A DNA stretch of 64,000 nucleotides from Selaginella tamariscina (GCA_003024785.1 PUQB01000627.1:34604-98603), one strand, 5' to 3'; numbered from the stretch's first letter, positions 34,009 to 46,207 are shown. The notes: generated by a model from the letters alone, not told the origin. Program-made: numbers and translations.

Positions 34009-37000
34009 TCAGTATATATTTATATAAAGCTGCAAACATGTACATAGCGAGGTTATTCGAGCCACAAGCTCTTTGAGTATTTCACCCCTGAACACTTTTT
34101 AACATTTTCACAACATCATTCATGTTTGGTCGATCCATATAATTGTGGGTGGAGCATACTCCAAGGTGTATTATTTGCTTCATCTGTTGTAAGTCCCCAT
34201 CTTCATTAATTCCTGCACTTCTATAGAAGCTGCCCAATTACGAAGTGTGGTACCCAATGGTAAACTTTCATCTGTTGGGCCTTTTTCCACTTACCATTTC
34301 TAACAAGATAATACCAAAACTATATACATCTCCTTTAGGCAATGGCTTTGTAATAAAACTATATTCTGCATAAGAAAAGCTTTTATAAATAAAATTGTCA
34401 AAACTAATCACATTGCTTTAATATGTTGTTATTATATAGATAATGCAAAATATAAAATACCTGGTGGAATGTATCCCAGTGTTCCACGCAAACTTAAGGA
34501 GAGAATTTCCTCTTCTGTCATATTAACTGGTTGAATCATCTCTGAGATGCCAAAGTCAGCTATGTGTGGTTCATAATCATCATCAAGAAGGATGTTACTC
34601 GGTTTTAAATCACAATGAACAACGGGAGGAAGACAACCATTGTGAAGAATAATCGATGCATGTGCAACACCCAATGCGATGTTGAGCCTCTTGGGCCAAT
34701 CCAACATATTCGGCTCCTCACGAAGCTTACGATCAAGACCACCATTGCATGAATTCTAACACCAAAGATCTTTCTCTTGAATATCCAAGGACTTTAATGA
34801 GGTTGCGATGCTTGATTCTACCAATAATTTGCAGCTCTCTAATAAAGTATCAAAGTGTTGATCAACCGATGTTTTTGTATCGTTTAACAGCAATTACCCT
34901 TCCAGTCTGTAACGTAGCTTTGTATACAACTGAATTGCACTAGCCCCAATTATATTCTCCTCTGCATATCCATTTGTTGCCATGAGAAGGTCTTCGCAGA
35001 AAATTCGGTTACGAACGTGCAATTGTAAGAGACCCTTCTTTATAGGTACCTTTCTCCTCAAAAAAAACCAGCATATCATACATGATACTGTTAAAATACT
35101 TAGTATTGGTCCTCCAATAATCACTGCAAGCATCGCATGATGAGACTTTTTGCATGACTTATCAACCAATACTCCACAAAGTTTAGGGTTTCCTATGAAA
35201 GATGATGCTGTAGAGTTAAGAAAAATACCTGCAGTTGGGACTTTATCCAGCAAATTGTTATATGATAAATTGAGAGACTGCAGTTGTGACATAGAAGCTA
35301 AAAAGAGTGGAATCTCACCAGACAAAAGGTTTCTGGACAAGTCCATCTTCTCAAGGTTGATGAGAGATTTGAAAGCCTCTGAAATGGAACCATTCAGCTT
35401 ATTTCCTGATAAGTTAAGCTGTTCAAGCTCAACACATGCAGAAATGGTGTATGGAATCTGACCAAAGAGCAAATTCTGTGAAAGATCAATCTTTTGTACG
35501 AAGATCATCTTCATCAAGCCATCAGGCACAAGGTCATGCAACTGATTATTCGATAAAATAAATCCCAGAGCCATACCTGAGAGATTTGAGATAGATTGAG
35601 GAATTAAACCAGATAACATATTATAAGAGAAGTCCAGCATGTTCAATCTAAAGCAGCTTCCAATGCATGTTGGTATCTCATTAGTAAGAAAATTATGTGA
35701 TAAATTAATATGTTGTAACCTTGTTAAGTAGCAGAGAGCCCTAGGAATATCTTCTGTGAGTGCGTTGCTGCTTACATCTAGCATCACAAGAGAACCACAA
35801 GACCCAAGTTCTGCTGGTATTCTTCCGTTAAGTGCATTTTGATGAAGAAGCAAGCTTCCCAATTGTGTTAAATTACCAATATCGAAGGGATGCCACCTGT
35901 CAGATTATTACCATACAATTGAATTCTTGTCAAGTTCTCTAGGTTGCCTAGACGTTGTGGAATCTCTCCAGTAAAATAATTTCCTGAAAAATCCATCTCT
36001 ATCAATTGGGTGCAATTTGCTATATTCCTTGGTAAATCTCCTTCAAACTGGTTATCCGCTAAAAAACATATGCAAGCCTGAAAGTGTACCAAAATCGAAA
36101 GTAATCTTACCATCTAAGTTGTTTCCAGACAACTCCAAGGTGAAAAGAGTCTGAATAAGCCCTAACTCTCTAGGCAACGTCCCATTTAGGTCATTAAGGT
36201 AAAATAACATTCTTGACAACGAAGAACAATTCGAGAGTGAGTTAGGAATTGAACCTGTAAAGTGGTTGTTGTCAAAGAATAGAGTCTGCACCTTTGTGAG
36301 TTTTCCGAGTTCACTTGGTATGCTGCCAGTCAACTGGTTTTCTTTAGGCGAAGATACATAAGCTCTGAACAATTTCCAAGTGATGCGGAAGTTCACCTGT
36401 AAAATTGTTTCTGTGCAAGTTGAGAACCTGCAACTTAGCAAGACGACCAAGCTCAGAAGGTATTCTCCCGCTTAATTGGTTCCCCTCTAATATTAAGCTC
36501 TCCAAGAGGGTACAGTTACCGAGTGTCACCGGTAAATCTCCATTTAGGACATTGTTGCTGAGGTCGATCGCTGTTAAAGTAGATATTCGCCAAGCTCACT
36601 AGGAATTGAGCCTCTTAATTTATTTTTCTGCAAGTGAAGCTGCTGAAGTTGAGAAAGTGAATTGAATGTAACTGGTAAAACTCCATGTAAAACATTTTCA
36701 CTGAGATCGAGTTGAAATAAACTAGACCAATTTGTAAAACCAGATGTAAACCCTGTAAAACCCAGTTAAAATTCACTATGCATTAGCCAAATAAACTAAA
36801 TACCTGTGAGATTGTTTCTCGCTATGGAAACTTGTTGAAGCTTAGTACATCTTGTTAAAGAAGCTGGAAAGGTCCCAAAAAAGAAGTTATCACTGAGATC
36901 CAAAGTGATTAAAGAGTGACATGATGTGAGATTTTGAGGCAGTCTCCCATGAAATAGATTAGACGAGAGATTAAGATGCTTGAGAGCTCTCAAATCTTGA

Positions 37001-37230
37001 ACAAGCGTTGCTATATTGACATGGGATTGATACAACTTAGACGACGCAAGATCCAGTTTGGTAACTAACCCTCTACTGTTGCAAGTGATGCCTGTCCAAT
37101 TACACATTCGATGAATGGTGTCTGAACTCCAGTCTGGAAGAACATTATCGAACTGTGTCTTGAAAGAAAGCAAGATGTCTGCCTCACTACTGGATTGAGA
37201 TTCTTCAACTAATACTATTAACATTACCAT
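34009..37230 (-). CDS. LRR receptor-like serine/threonine kinase, non-RD type, copy 2 (best preserved)
   Basis: A membrane receptor kinase. The N-terminal exon (37,230-36,806) has a hydrophobic start MVMLIVLV, the LRR N-cap with CNWTGITC, and the first LRRs. The start may lie further upstream, because exon sequence is similar beyond it. About 20 LRRs follow over 36,765-35,250 (for example LSRNLLSGEIP, LSYNMLSGLIP). The single membrane helix MLAVIIGGPILSILTVSCMI lies near 35,080-35,140. The kinase domain spans about 34,990-34,020, with HCDLKPSNILLDDD in the catalytic loop, ADFGIS for DFG, GTLGYIPPG, and a C-lobe that is complete in copies 1-3. Cys replaces Arg before the catalytic Asp (HCD), which marks non-RD kinases of the FLS2/EFR-like LRR-XII type, typical of pattern-recognition immune receptors. 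Frame changes near 35,865, 36,100, 36,400 and 34,700 remain. The ligand is unknown. Confidence 0.8.
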
Positions 37231-37781
37231 ACTACCGTTCTGTAGACGGCATCCATAGCTAGGAAAGCTCTGAAGAAGAAGAAGAAAGAAATGTATTTAA
37301 TAAACTTTTTACTTGGAACTTCCATATATAAAGTTCAAAGCTACATATGTCGTACGCCAATGTATACGTACACATGTCACATAAGTGAGACCATAAGACT
37401 TACCAACGTTCACATCATTCTATAAAATCCACATGTATTGGGACCGCCACAGAGTCTTTCTCCACATTAACAACATTGACGCACTTCTGGCGTTTATAGA
37501 AGACCTATATAAGTTTATTATAATATATTTTATGTGTAAGGTAAATATTCAGCATATCCGTATATACACGGTATTACCTTACATATGATATTTATATATT
37601 ATTTTAGTTGAAATATGTTTCTAATATTACTGCAGTTTTTAGGTTTGCATGTTATTTCTTGAGGAAGTTTCTAATATTACTGACGTGTACACGGGATTTG
37701 GACCTTTGAAGTTGCCGTGTGATTCTCGGCAAGATAAATTAAGTTAATATCCCTTTGCATAAACAAATATAAAAATATATA
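37231..37781. other. Upstream region of LRR kinase copy 2
   Basis: This is the conserved 5' flank seen at all LRR copies: AAGAAGAAAGAAATGTATTTAATAAAC, a TTCCATATATAAAGTTCAA stretch, CACATGTCACATAAG, and GACGTGTACACGGGATTTGGAC. It may include the promoter and 5' leader exon. No other gene is present. The retrotransposon begins at 37,782. Confidence 0.6.
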
Positions 37782-37985
37782 TGAAAGAGCCGATATATAT
37801 TAAAATGTCAGATCCATTAAGCTACAAAAACCCTGCTTATATACAGGAGACCTCCTGCCACGTGGCACACATGCGACACGTGGCGCTGACACATGGCGGC
37901 CAGATCACCACCCATGTGTCACTATGCATGTGTGTATATACACATGCGTATATACATTACGTTACATAATATACAGTATCTTACA
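37782..37985 (-). repeat. 3' LTR of the Ty3/gypsy element
   Basis: The repeat begins TGAAAGAGCC on the plus strand and ends ATCTTACA. Adjacent on the inside is TTATCCCCCCCTGCGG, i.e. on the element's strand a purine-rich polypurine tract (GCAGGGGGGGATAA) just before the LTR. It differs from the other LTR only by small gaps as far as I can see. Confidence 0.92.
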
Positions 37986-40900
37986 TTATCCCCCCCTGCG
38001 GTTGTGTAGATGGTGATGGATCTGATGGTCCTGGATCCGTGTGAGTTGGGCCATCTAAGGTATGACCGAATGTAGTCAACGAGTCTCGAACAACAAACCG
38101 TTTCATTCGAACTACGTGAACTATCTCAACCTCATGAGATCCCACCAACTGTACCTGATACACCTGAGGACCAACCTTTCGGAGAACTCGGTAGGGACCA
38201 AGCCACTTATGTAATAAACCAGTTGCAAGCCCAGGTGCAGTTAGCTTGGGAAAACGTACCAGTACTAAGTCACCGTCAGCATAGTCTGGTGGAGTTTGAT
38301 GTCGTGCATTGTAAGAAGATTGTTGCTGTATTTGAGCTCGACCAAGATGTTCAGCAGACTCTGCACGCAGAAGAGGTAAGACAGCATCCAAATGTCGAGC
38401 CCACATTTTCGCATCCTCGGCACGTGGCAGATTCGATGATAATCCCAATTCACTAGGCAACTTAGGATCATATCCATACAATGCCTTGAATGGAGAGATA
38501 CCAATCGAACTCTGAATGCCTGTTACATAAGCAAATCTCAAGCATCGCAAATACCAATCCCAGTCAGTGTGATTGAAGTTCACATACTTCGAGATCATAC
38601 CCTTGAAGGTCCGATTCAATCGCTCCACCAAACCATCAGTTTGTGGATGATATGGAGAGGCAAATGAGTGTTTTACCCCTAACCTCTCACACAACACTCG
38701 GAATACCTCTGCAATGAAAGCGGGGCCATTATCTGATAACATCCGCTCTGGACAAGAATGCTGCAAAACCACATTATCGAACAAAAAAAAGCTGTTGACA
38801 GGGCAGTTGCATCCGGAAGAGCACCAACCTCCACCCAACGAGTTAAATAATCAGATACGACAATGATGTACTGGTTACCTTGAGAAGAACGTGGAAAAGG
38901 TCCCATTAAATCCACTGCAATTAACTCAAAAGGGCGAGAGACGTTGATGGATTCTAACACCCCCATGGCCCGAGTCGTAGAGGAATTCCGAGTTTGACAA
39001 ATGGGACACTCTGAATATACCTGATCACATCACCACGCATGCTAGGCCAATAAAAGGATCTGCGGAGCTTCTCCAACACTCGTTGGTGACCAAGATGACC
39101 TCCAACAATAGGCGAATCATGATATGCTCGAAGAAGGTGTGGAACATATGTAGAGGGGCACAGCCAACGCCATCTGTCTCTGGATTTGTCCCAATAAAAT
39201 ACAATAAACCATCCTGAAGTCGAAACTGAGCATGATATTGTCGAAACTGCGGTTCGGAAGAGGACTTGCAAACGCATCCCGTAATTGCCTCGTCCACGGT
39301 TCACGTTTTTGGGCATCCTGCCACTGTTCCAAGGATGGTAAGTCGGCATCGAATACCTGAGGGGCTTGTATCAAACCGAATGCTGCAGCGACTGCATGAG
39401 CAGGCAAAGTGGAATCAGAAAGGGGTGCTCGAGAAAGTGCATCCGCATCCACCATTGTTCGCCCAGGCCTGTGCACCACCTTAAAGTTATATACTTGGAG
39501 ACGTAATGCCCATCTGGCTACACGACCCACTAGATTCTTCCGTTTTAGCAAGGAAGTGACAGCAGCATGATCACACTCCAAAAGTGTTTCACTCCCATGT
39601 AAGTAGGCATGAAGTCGTTCAAAACCCCAAACAGCAGCAAGGCATTCTTTTTCAGTAGTGGAATAATTCCGCTCAGCCGGCGTGAGTACTCGACTAATGT
39701 AAGCCACCGGGTGTCGAATTGAAGAATCCACAGCATCAGTTTGCATCAATACACCACCAATACCAACATCTGAGGCATCTACTCGTAAAATGAACGGACG
39801 AGTAAAATTGAAGCAATGGTGGAGTTGTCAGGAACTCTTTTAACTGGTCAAATGCCTGCTGACACCTGCGAGTCCACCTGAAAGATACCTGTGGACGAAC
39901 TAACTCCCGAAGAGGGGCAGTTCGATCAGTGAGATGATCGATGAATCGACCCAAGTACTGCACCGTGCCCAAGAAACGCTGGACTTCCTGTACTGTACGG
40001 GACGGGAACTCTCGAACAGCTCGCAACTTCATTGGATCCACCTGTAAACCCTCTCGAGATATACGGTAACCCAAGTAAGTGGTGTCGGTCGAACCAAACA
40101 CACACTTTTCAAGTTTCAACTTCAGGCCAACTTCTCGAAATCGATCAAGAACGCGCCGTACATCACGAATGTGATCCTCCCAAGAACCAGACCCATGAAT
40201 GAGCACATCGTCGATAAAATCGGCAGTGATATCAGGCATATCGGAAAGAAGCTCATCCATCATGCGTTGAAAGGTGGCAGGAGCTGAAGTCAATCCAAAA
40301 GGCATGACCAAAAACTCGTAAAGACCAAATGGTGTCCGGAAGGCCGTTTTTGGAATATCCTCCTCAGCCATAGGAACCTGCCAATATCCTGATGCCAAAT
40401 CCAACTTAGTAAACCATCGACTCTGACCCAAACGATCTAATAGATCGGCAGAGTTCGGAAGTGGATAGACATCTTTGATGGTAACATCGTTAAGAGGTCG
40501 GTAATCCACACAAAATCGGAGAGATCCATCAGGCTTGGGAACCAAATGAGGTTCACATGCCCATGGACTCCGTGACGGACGACACACTCGTTTACCAATC
40601 ATATCAGTAACAGCTGTTCGCATGGCTGATAACTCCTTTGGTGACCTGCGTCGAACCGGGACTTTGAAAGGCTTTGCATTGCCGGTGGGTATACAGTGTC
40701 GAGTCTTCACACGTGCACCTTGGGACAGATCAAATTTGAACAAACTTGCATACTGTTTCTTAAGTTGTTCGATGCAGTGTGCTCGACACTCAGGTGACGG
40801 ATCCGGCATTTGAACCTGTTGAGATGAACACCACCCCAAGACCGGAATCAAAGGAGCTGTATGCGTGATACAAACAGCAACAAGCTTCTCTGGACGTAAA

Positions 40901-42437
40901 GGAACAGACTGCAAAGACACAGACTCCAAGCGTAATACAGGAGGAGAGAGTGAAAAATCACATGTACCTTTCGACTGCTTTAACCAATCACATCCCAGAA
41001 TGATGTCAAAGACCTGGGAAGGGACAACCCTAAGAGACCCAGAGGGAAACTTACAGTTGGCACCCATAACCAGCGTAGTCAAAGTGGTGTACTGTGATAC
41101 TGCACGAGACTGCCCATTACCATATAAAATGTGCAAGACCTTATCTGCACGTCTTAAGGGTAATGAGCACCGATGCGCTAGAGAAGTAGTTATGGAAGAC
41201 ATACTGGATCCTGTATCCACAAGCACTGTGACTGAAAGATCATTCACCGTGCAGAAAATGTGAAAACTGGATGATCTGGTGGAACTTGCAAACCTTGATA
41301 TGCATAGCGGAAAAAACATGGAGGTGAAGTCTCCATCGCACGGGATCCCTCCGTCGCCCGTACGATTACTGGTTTTCCGCAACAGATCCACCTGCAAGAG
41401 AGGCTTCGTCATCTGGAAGCTCATCATAGACATAATGGCCGCCACAGGCACACCATCCGGAACATATGGTCGCCAGCCTGGATGTGGTGGACGCCAATCA
41501 GGATACACATCGCATGCCCGCCAAGTATGTCCAGGTGCCCAACAGGCCCAACAATGAACTTGATTGGGTCGACCTGCATTGTTCCGATTCCTCCTGTCAC
41601 GAATCCGTGGATTTTGACCACCACGGGCAGGAACTGGAGCAGGTGCAGGACGATTTCGTGGAGGTGGTCCACGGGGTGGGCCCCGAGGTCGACCACGAAA
41701 GGCTTGTCGTGCGGGCACATATGCAGCAGCATCAACCTCCATTGGATCAGCACGCTGAACAAGAGGAGCAGGTAACCCAAGGGGAACACGGCCCTCACCA
41801 GGCACCAACTCAAAACGTTGAGCTAGTGCAAAAGCTTCCTCCAATGTGGTAGGACGAAGAGCCCGAACGAATCGAACAAGTTCGGGTCGCATAGTTGGCC
41901 ATAACATACCGAGCTTAATGGGCTCAGGCATGTTAGGATATGCACGCCGAACTAAATCCCCGAACCTAATACTGAACCGCATAACAGACTCACCAGGATG
42001 TTGTCGTATCGCATGCAGTTGTTGGAAAGCATCATCTGAATCCTCAACTTTGCCAAACGTACGTTTGAGGCATTCCGTTAACCGATTACTATTGGCTTGA
42101 ATCTCCGCAGCCAATCCATTATACCACTTGAGCGCAGGCCTTCCAAACATGTAGGGAATTCTCTGAGAGCACGGGCCTCATCCCAACCATGGTAACGAAC
42201 AATGACTTGGAAATGATCAAACCAGTGGTATACATCATCTCCCGGATCACCACAAAAAGATCGGGGTCGAACCCTCGGATTTGTGGCCTGTGAAGAAGAT
42301 GAAGGAGTACTAGAAGCAGATCCCCCGGCAGGCTCAGACGGGGAAGAGGAGGACGAACCCTCAACAAAGCGCTCCAACAACTTTGTTTGTGCATCAATAG
42401 CAGTAGCAATAATGCTAAACGCCGTCTCCATATTCAT
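37986..42437 (-). CDS. Ty3/gypsy gag-pol polyprotein (frame-broken in places)
   Basis: The start is the Met of MNMETAFSII at 42,437. Gag continues through a frame change near 42,120 to a CCHC zinc knuckle (CWACWAPGHTWRAC, ~41,510-41,550). The protease has LVDTGSS (~41,205-41,225). Reverse transcriptase has KLDLASGYWQ and FIDDVLI (~40,205-40,225), so FxDD rather than the common YxDD. RNase H spans about 39,750-39,430 (TEKECLAAVWG). Integrase has an HHCC zinc end (~39,110-38,990), VDLMGPFP (~38,910), SDNGPAF (~38,730) and HPQTDGLVERLNR (~38,610-38,645). It ends near 37,990 with no chromodomain. The 804-codon open stretch (42,150-39,736) is intact, while the pol part after 39,740 has about three or four single-base shifts. 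The integrase C-terminal 'LVLVRFPK...GLLHKWLGPYRVLRKV' pattern looks more like animal-type gypsy elements than plant chromoviruses (impression from memory). Confidence 0.9.
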
Positions 42438-42471
42438 GTCATGAAACAGAAAAGAAAAGGCGGAAGAAAGG

Positions 42472-42492
42472 AATACCCAACTTCTCCACCAA
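42472..42492 (-). promoter_or_regulatory. Primer-binding-site candidate of the Ty3/gypsy element
   Basis: Reading the minus strand directly after the 5' LTR, the sequence is T then TGGTGGAGAAGTTGGGTATT. It begins TGG as expected for pairing with a tRNA CCA end. Its complement resembles a T-arm/acceptor stem. It is not the usual initiator-Met site; the tRNA was not identified. Confidence 0.5.
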
Positions 42493-42690
42493 TGAAAGAG
42501 CGATATATATTAAATGTCAGATCATTAAGCTACAAAAACCCTGCTTATATACAGGAGACCTGCCACGTGGCACACATGCGACACGTGGCGCTGACACATG
42601 GCGGCCAGATCACCACCCATGTGTCACTATGCATGTGTGTATATACACATGCGTATATACATTACGTTACATAATATACAGTATCTTACA
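42493..42690 (-). repeat. 5' LTR of the Ty3/gypsy element
   Basis: The repeat runs TGAAAGAGCG to ATCTTACA on the plus strand, 198 bp against 204 bp in the other LTR. It includes ACATGCGACACGTGGCGCTG and the palindromic GTGTGTATATACACATGCGTATATAC. The near identity implies a recent insertion. Confidence 0.92.
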
Positions 42691-42789
42691 ATATTAATTA
42701 AACTTTTTGAATTGTAATAAGAATTTCCTATAATTATAAGAGAACCATAATTGTAAATAAATTTCATTTAATATTTGAAACCACTATAT

Positions 42790-43925
42790 TTATTATATCT
42801 GTTCTAAGTCTTCTTTCACGGATTGTAATTGTAATGGGGCATTTTCGGAGAGGTAAGAGAATGTACTGTTTATAAGACGCACCTGTGACATCGTTATAAC
42901 AATAATTACGTTAATCACATAGATAGATATATACACCCATCATCATATGCATATAACGCTTGTGTGTATGTGCGCCTGTGTATAGCACGAACAATATGTA
43001 TATACTAGTACTCTGTAGCTTTAGTTATAGAGTACTCACACGCACGCACGCACGCACACACACCTGGGGCTCCATGCTGTTAATGGCCTCAAAATCTTCT
43101 TGTGATAAAGACCAGTTGAGGATATCAATGTTTCTCTTGATCCTCTCTGGTGTTAAACTCCGTGGTAAAACACTAATCCCTCTTTGTACACCCCATCTAA
43201 GTATCACCTGAAAAATAATGGAATTGGTTCCTCTCTCTCTATCTATCTATACACAGACACATAAGATGTAAGTTAAGGCGCTTGGTGTTTATACAGAAAG
43301 ACGCAAGATATTGTGTGTGTGAGAGAGAGAGAGAGATTAACATACACACACCTACCTGTGCAGGAGTCTTATGCAGACGGGACGCAATAGCTGAGACAAC
43401 AGAAGCCTTGAGCATTGGGCCATGAACAGATCTCGACCTTGAGATTCTTGGATATTTTCCTCCACAATCTTCTTCACTCCCCAACAATGTAATCCCCTGC
43501 TCGTTATATATATATATATAAACACATTCATAAATGTATACAGTACAAACGTGTGTGTGTGTGAGAGAGAGAGGGGAGAGAGATTATGATATAGTCAATC
43601 GCCTGATGTATGTGAGACATACATATACGTATATGCGTATGTATACATATTATTCATACCATATTTGAACCCGGAATCCCAAATTATGAATAAATTATGC
43701 ATCGAAAACTAAAATAAAACCGTAATATACATGTCTTAATGCATGTATATATTTATCTTTTTCCATACGCACACGCACACACACCTGGTTAACCGCAGGG
43801 ACTACAGTACAGAAACTAAGAAGCTCTTTCAACTGTGAAATGCCAAAATTGCTCGCACCGATTGCACGTACTTTATCAGTAGAGACTAATGCCTCCATTG
43901 CTACCATGTCTCCTTAATCTACCTT
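42790..43925 (-). pseudogene. Aldo-keto reductase copy 3, exons 3-7
   Basis: Exons seen: last exon about 42,795-42,883; the exon with [20 protein letters not shown] and [20 protein letters not shown] at 43,064-43,208; the exon with [20 protein letters not shown] at 43,359-43,498; a truncated fourth exon (about 43,661-43,682); and the exon with VAMEALVSTDKVRAIGASNF and PAVNQ at about 43,785-43,920. Truncation of the fourth exon, which carries the QDELVEYC segment in copy 4, is the same as in copy 2. The N-terminal exons follow in inverted orientation. Not functional. Confidence 0.85.
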
Positions 43926-44229
43926 GGTTTTTCACGTTGCTATAATAAAAAGTCAATATACAAAGATATAATGTATGAAAGATCAAAACAATGTACAAAT
44001 GTAAATCTATATGATATGCTAAAGTTCTGACGTTGCTCTGTTAAATACAACAACACACACACACACACTCGCACGCACGCACAACATCTTCGTACAGGAT
44101 ATTACATTGCCATCACCCTCTATCTATATTAATATAGGCATGCTGAGCATCTTGTCATGACATGCTAGATAAACACAAATACACGTGTATATAAGGGAAA
44201 ACATAAAATAGAACGTACCAATGTATAAT

Positions 44230-44271
<42 letters not shown>

Positions 44272-44358
44272 AGGCATACACATGACGTATTTACGGTAGG
44301 TGTGTCTGTATTCCATCAAGTGTATAGTTACGTTGGAATAACATGTATACACACTCAC

Positions 44359-44435
<77 letters not shown>

Positions 44436-44440
44436 ACATT

Positions 44441-45470
44441 ATACTACGATTTAATGCACTAAGACATAATTTCTGTTCAGATATATCTCATTTTTTGTAC
44501 GTGTAATACAAACATACAGACATCTGAACATGATATATATCAAAACACCACACACACAAAGACATATCCATCTCCCTATCTATATACACATGTACATATT
44601 TAACTAATAATCTATACATAATAATATTAATATATATACAGTACCAGCGAAATGATGGGATGGGGAAGAAGGAGAGAAATGTACACGGGAGAATTTACCA
44701 ACGGTTTATGTAATGGGGCTTAATACGAGTGCGTTAATCCCTGCAGTGGGACGTGGGAAGCCAATGAACAGGGATGCCGTCGGGTGTGCGTTAGCTTGGC
44801 CGGTACAGTCATATTGATTGCTCTCATCTATATGCTAATGACTACAAGTGGGCGCTGCTCTCTCTGAGGCCCTTCATAAAAACACAGGTATATACAGTGT
44901 GCATGCGTGCATGCGTGTGTATGTGTGTGTGTGTGAGAGAATATGTGTATATATACACGTTTAAAGACCTGTTTATGTTCTTTAAAGCATGTATACATAC
45001 ATGTATATGTGGTCTCTTTACTTAGTTTCGCTGCATTGCACAGAATTATATTGTGGTGTGAATGTTGCAGTAACAAGGGAGGAATTATTTATGACTTCCA
45101 AGATATGGTTTACTACCAATATACCAAAGCATGCAGAGACATCTTTAAATGCGTCGCTTAAGAATTTGGGGTTAGATTACCTGGATTTATACCTTGTTCA
45201 CTGGCCTATTCCTGACGTCATTGGGTGCTACGGATCCACCTCCTATTGGTCCGCTGGTACTGTATATATATTAATATTATTATGTAATAGATTATATAGA
45301 TAGGGAGATGGATATGTCTTTTGTGTGTGTGTGTATGTTTTGGTATATATCATGTGTATATGTCTATTTGTTTGTATTTAACGTACAAAAAATGAGGTAT
45401 ATCTCTACATATGAATAAAATTGTGTCTTATTGCATTAAATCGCACTATAGTGTACACACACGTCTCTCT
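44441..45470. repeat. Inverted-repeat arms (about 205 bp each) around flipped AKR exons, copy 3
   Basis: The left arm is about 44,441-44,648 and the right arm about 45,255-45,462. They are inverse complements, including AAGACATAATTTCTGTTCA against the right arm's ATGAATAAAATTGTGTCTTA, and CATCTCCCTATCTATATA against TATATAGATAGGGAGATG. The loop carries AKR exons 1-2 in the wrong orientation. The left arm is preceded by (CT)n and (GA)n tracts (about 44,231-44,270 and 44,378-44,427). Confidence 0.85.
44649..45254 (+). pseudogene. Aldo-keto reductase copy 3, exons 1-2 in inverted orientation
   Basis: Exon 1 spans about 44,711-44,887 (LNTSALIPAVG region with the same downstream deletion as copies 1-2, then ANDYKWALLSEALHKN-type sequence). 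Exon 2 spans 45,072-45,254 and encodes [20 protein letters not shown] and [16 protein letters not shown]. The catalytic Lys context (TSK) and His context (LVHWP) are visible. The orientation is opposite to the gene's other exons. Confidence 0.82.
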
Positions 45471-46207
45471 TTCACACGTATTTTCTTTTGAACTTAATAA
45501 AAAAACCTGATTATTATTACTTATTTTACTATGTTAATAAACCTATAGAAAACACAATTGCTTAATGTAATTGGGTACTTAACAATAATCCGTTCTAGTG
45601 TCATTAAATATTTATAACAAATTCTAAACGAATTTTAAAACTAAAAAACAACTTCCCATTTTGACGTCTTAGTCAACATTTAAAGTAAAAATAAAGTTAT
45701 AATAAAAATTATAACATATATTTAAAATTTGTGTACCTACAAAAGTCTTATTCTAGAATACATTTATGCTTACTTACTTTATATCTATAAATAAATTATG
45801 ATCAACTCTTAATTTCTATTGAATTTGTAAAATGAACGAACCATCCTTTGTCCTCCTTGCTTTCATCTCCACCTCTAACAATGCTTCATTAAATACTTAC
45901 CTTCTCATACTTTAAGAATTAATCATATTTAAACGCATACTTGTGAATCAAATAGATTTAAGAATCTTAAATCAAAAGGGTTTTTATATAATCTTCATGC
46001 CAAATCATTTTCATGGACACTATATAATCTTTGTGCCAAGTCATCTCTACGCCGTCTCCACATAATGTTACATGTCAAATTTTAAATATCTTCTCAAATC
46101 CCACTTAAACGTATTGTACTTTCTGAAATTAAAGGGAATTCTTCATAACAAGTTAACGTGTTTTGATAGTAATAACAACACGCAATGGTAAACATCCTAT
46201 ATAGACG
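45471..46207. other. AT-rich spacer of the LRR-AKR unit with an inverted 190-bp block
   Basis: No gene is present. From about 45,500 to 45,680 the sequence is the inverse complement of 33,302-33,465: it reads TTATTATTACTTATTTTACT first and CTTCCCATTTTGACGTCTTA last. The flanks (AATAAAAAACCT on the left, ATTTAAAGTAAAAA on the right) stay collinear. Confidence 0.7.

Larger units (their letters stand above)
37782..42690 (-). mobile_element. Ty3/gypsy LTR retrotransposon (4.9 kb), near complete
   Basis: It is bounded by direct terminal repeats of 204 and 198 bp that begin TG and end CA. Flanks are ATATA on the left and ATATT on the right, a probable 4-5-bp target duplication. Gene order on the minus strand is gag, protease, RT, RNase H, integrase, i.e. 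Ty3/gypsy. The integrase end lacks a chromodomain. The insertion separates LRR copy 2 from AKR copy 3 in the conserved 5' flank. Confidence 0.92.

Noticed and set aside
41279-41852. Plus-strand open frames opposite the retrotransposon gag
   Set aside because: Shadows of the minus-strand gag-pol reading frame, with no family resemblance.
44155-44440. SLSLSLS-rich frame as a membrane peptide
   Set aside because: A (CT)n tract next to AKR copy 3, not a gene.
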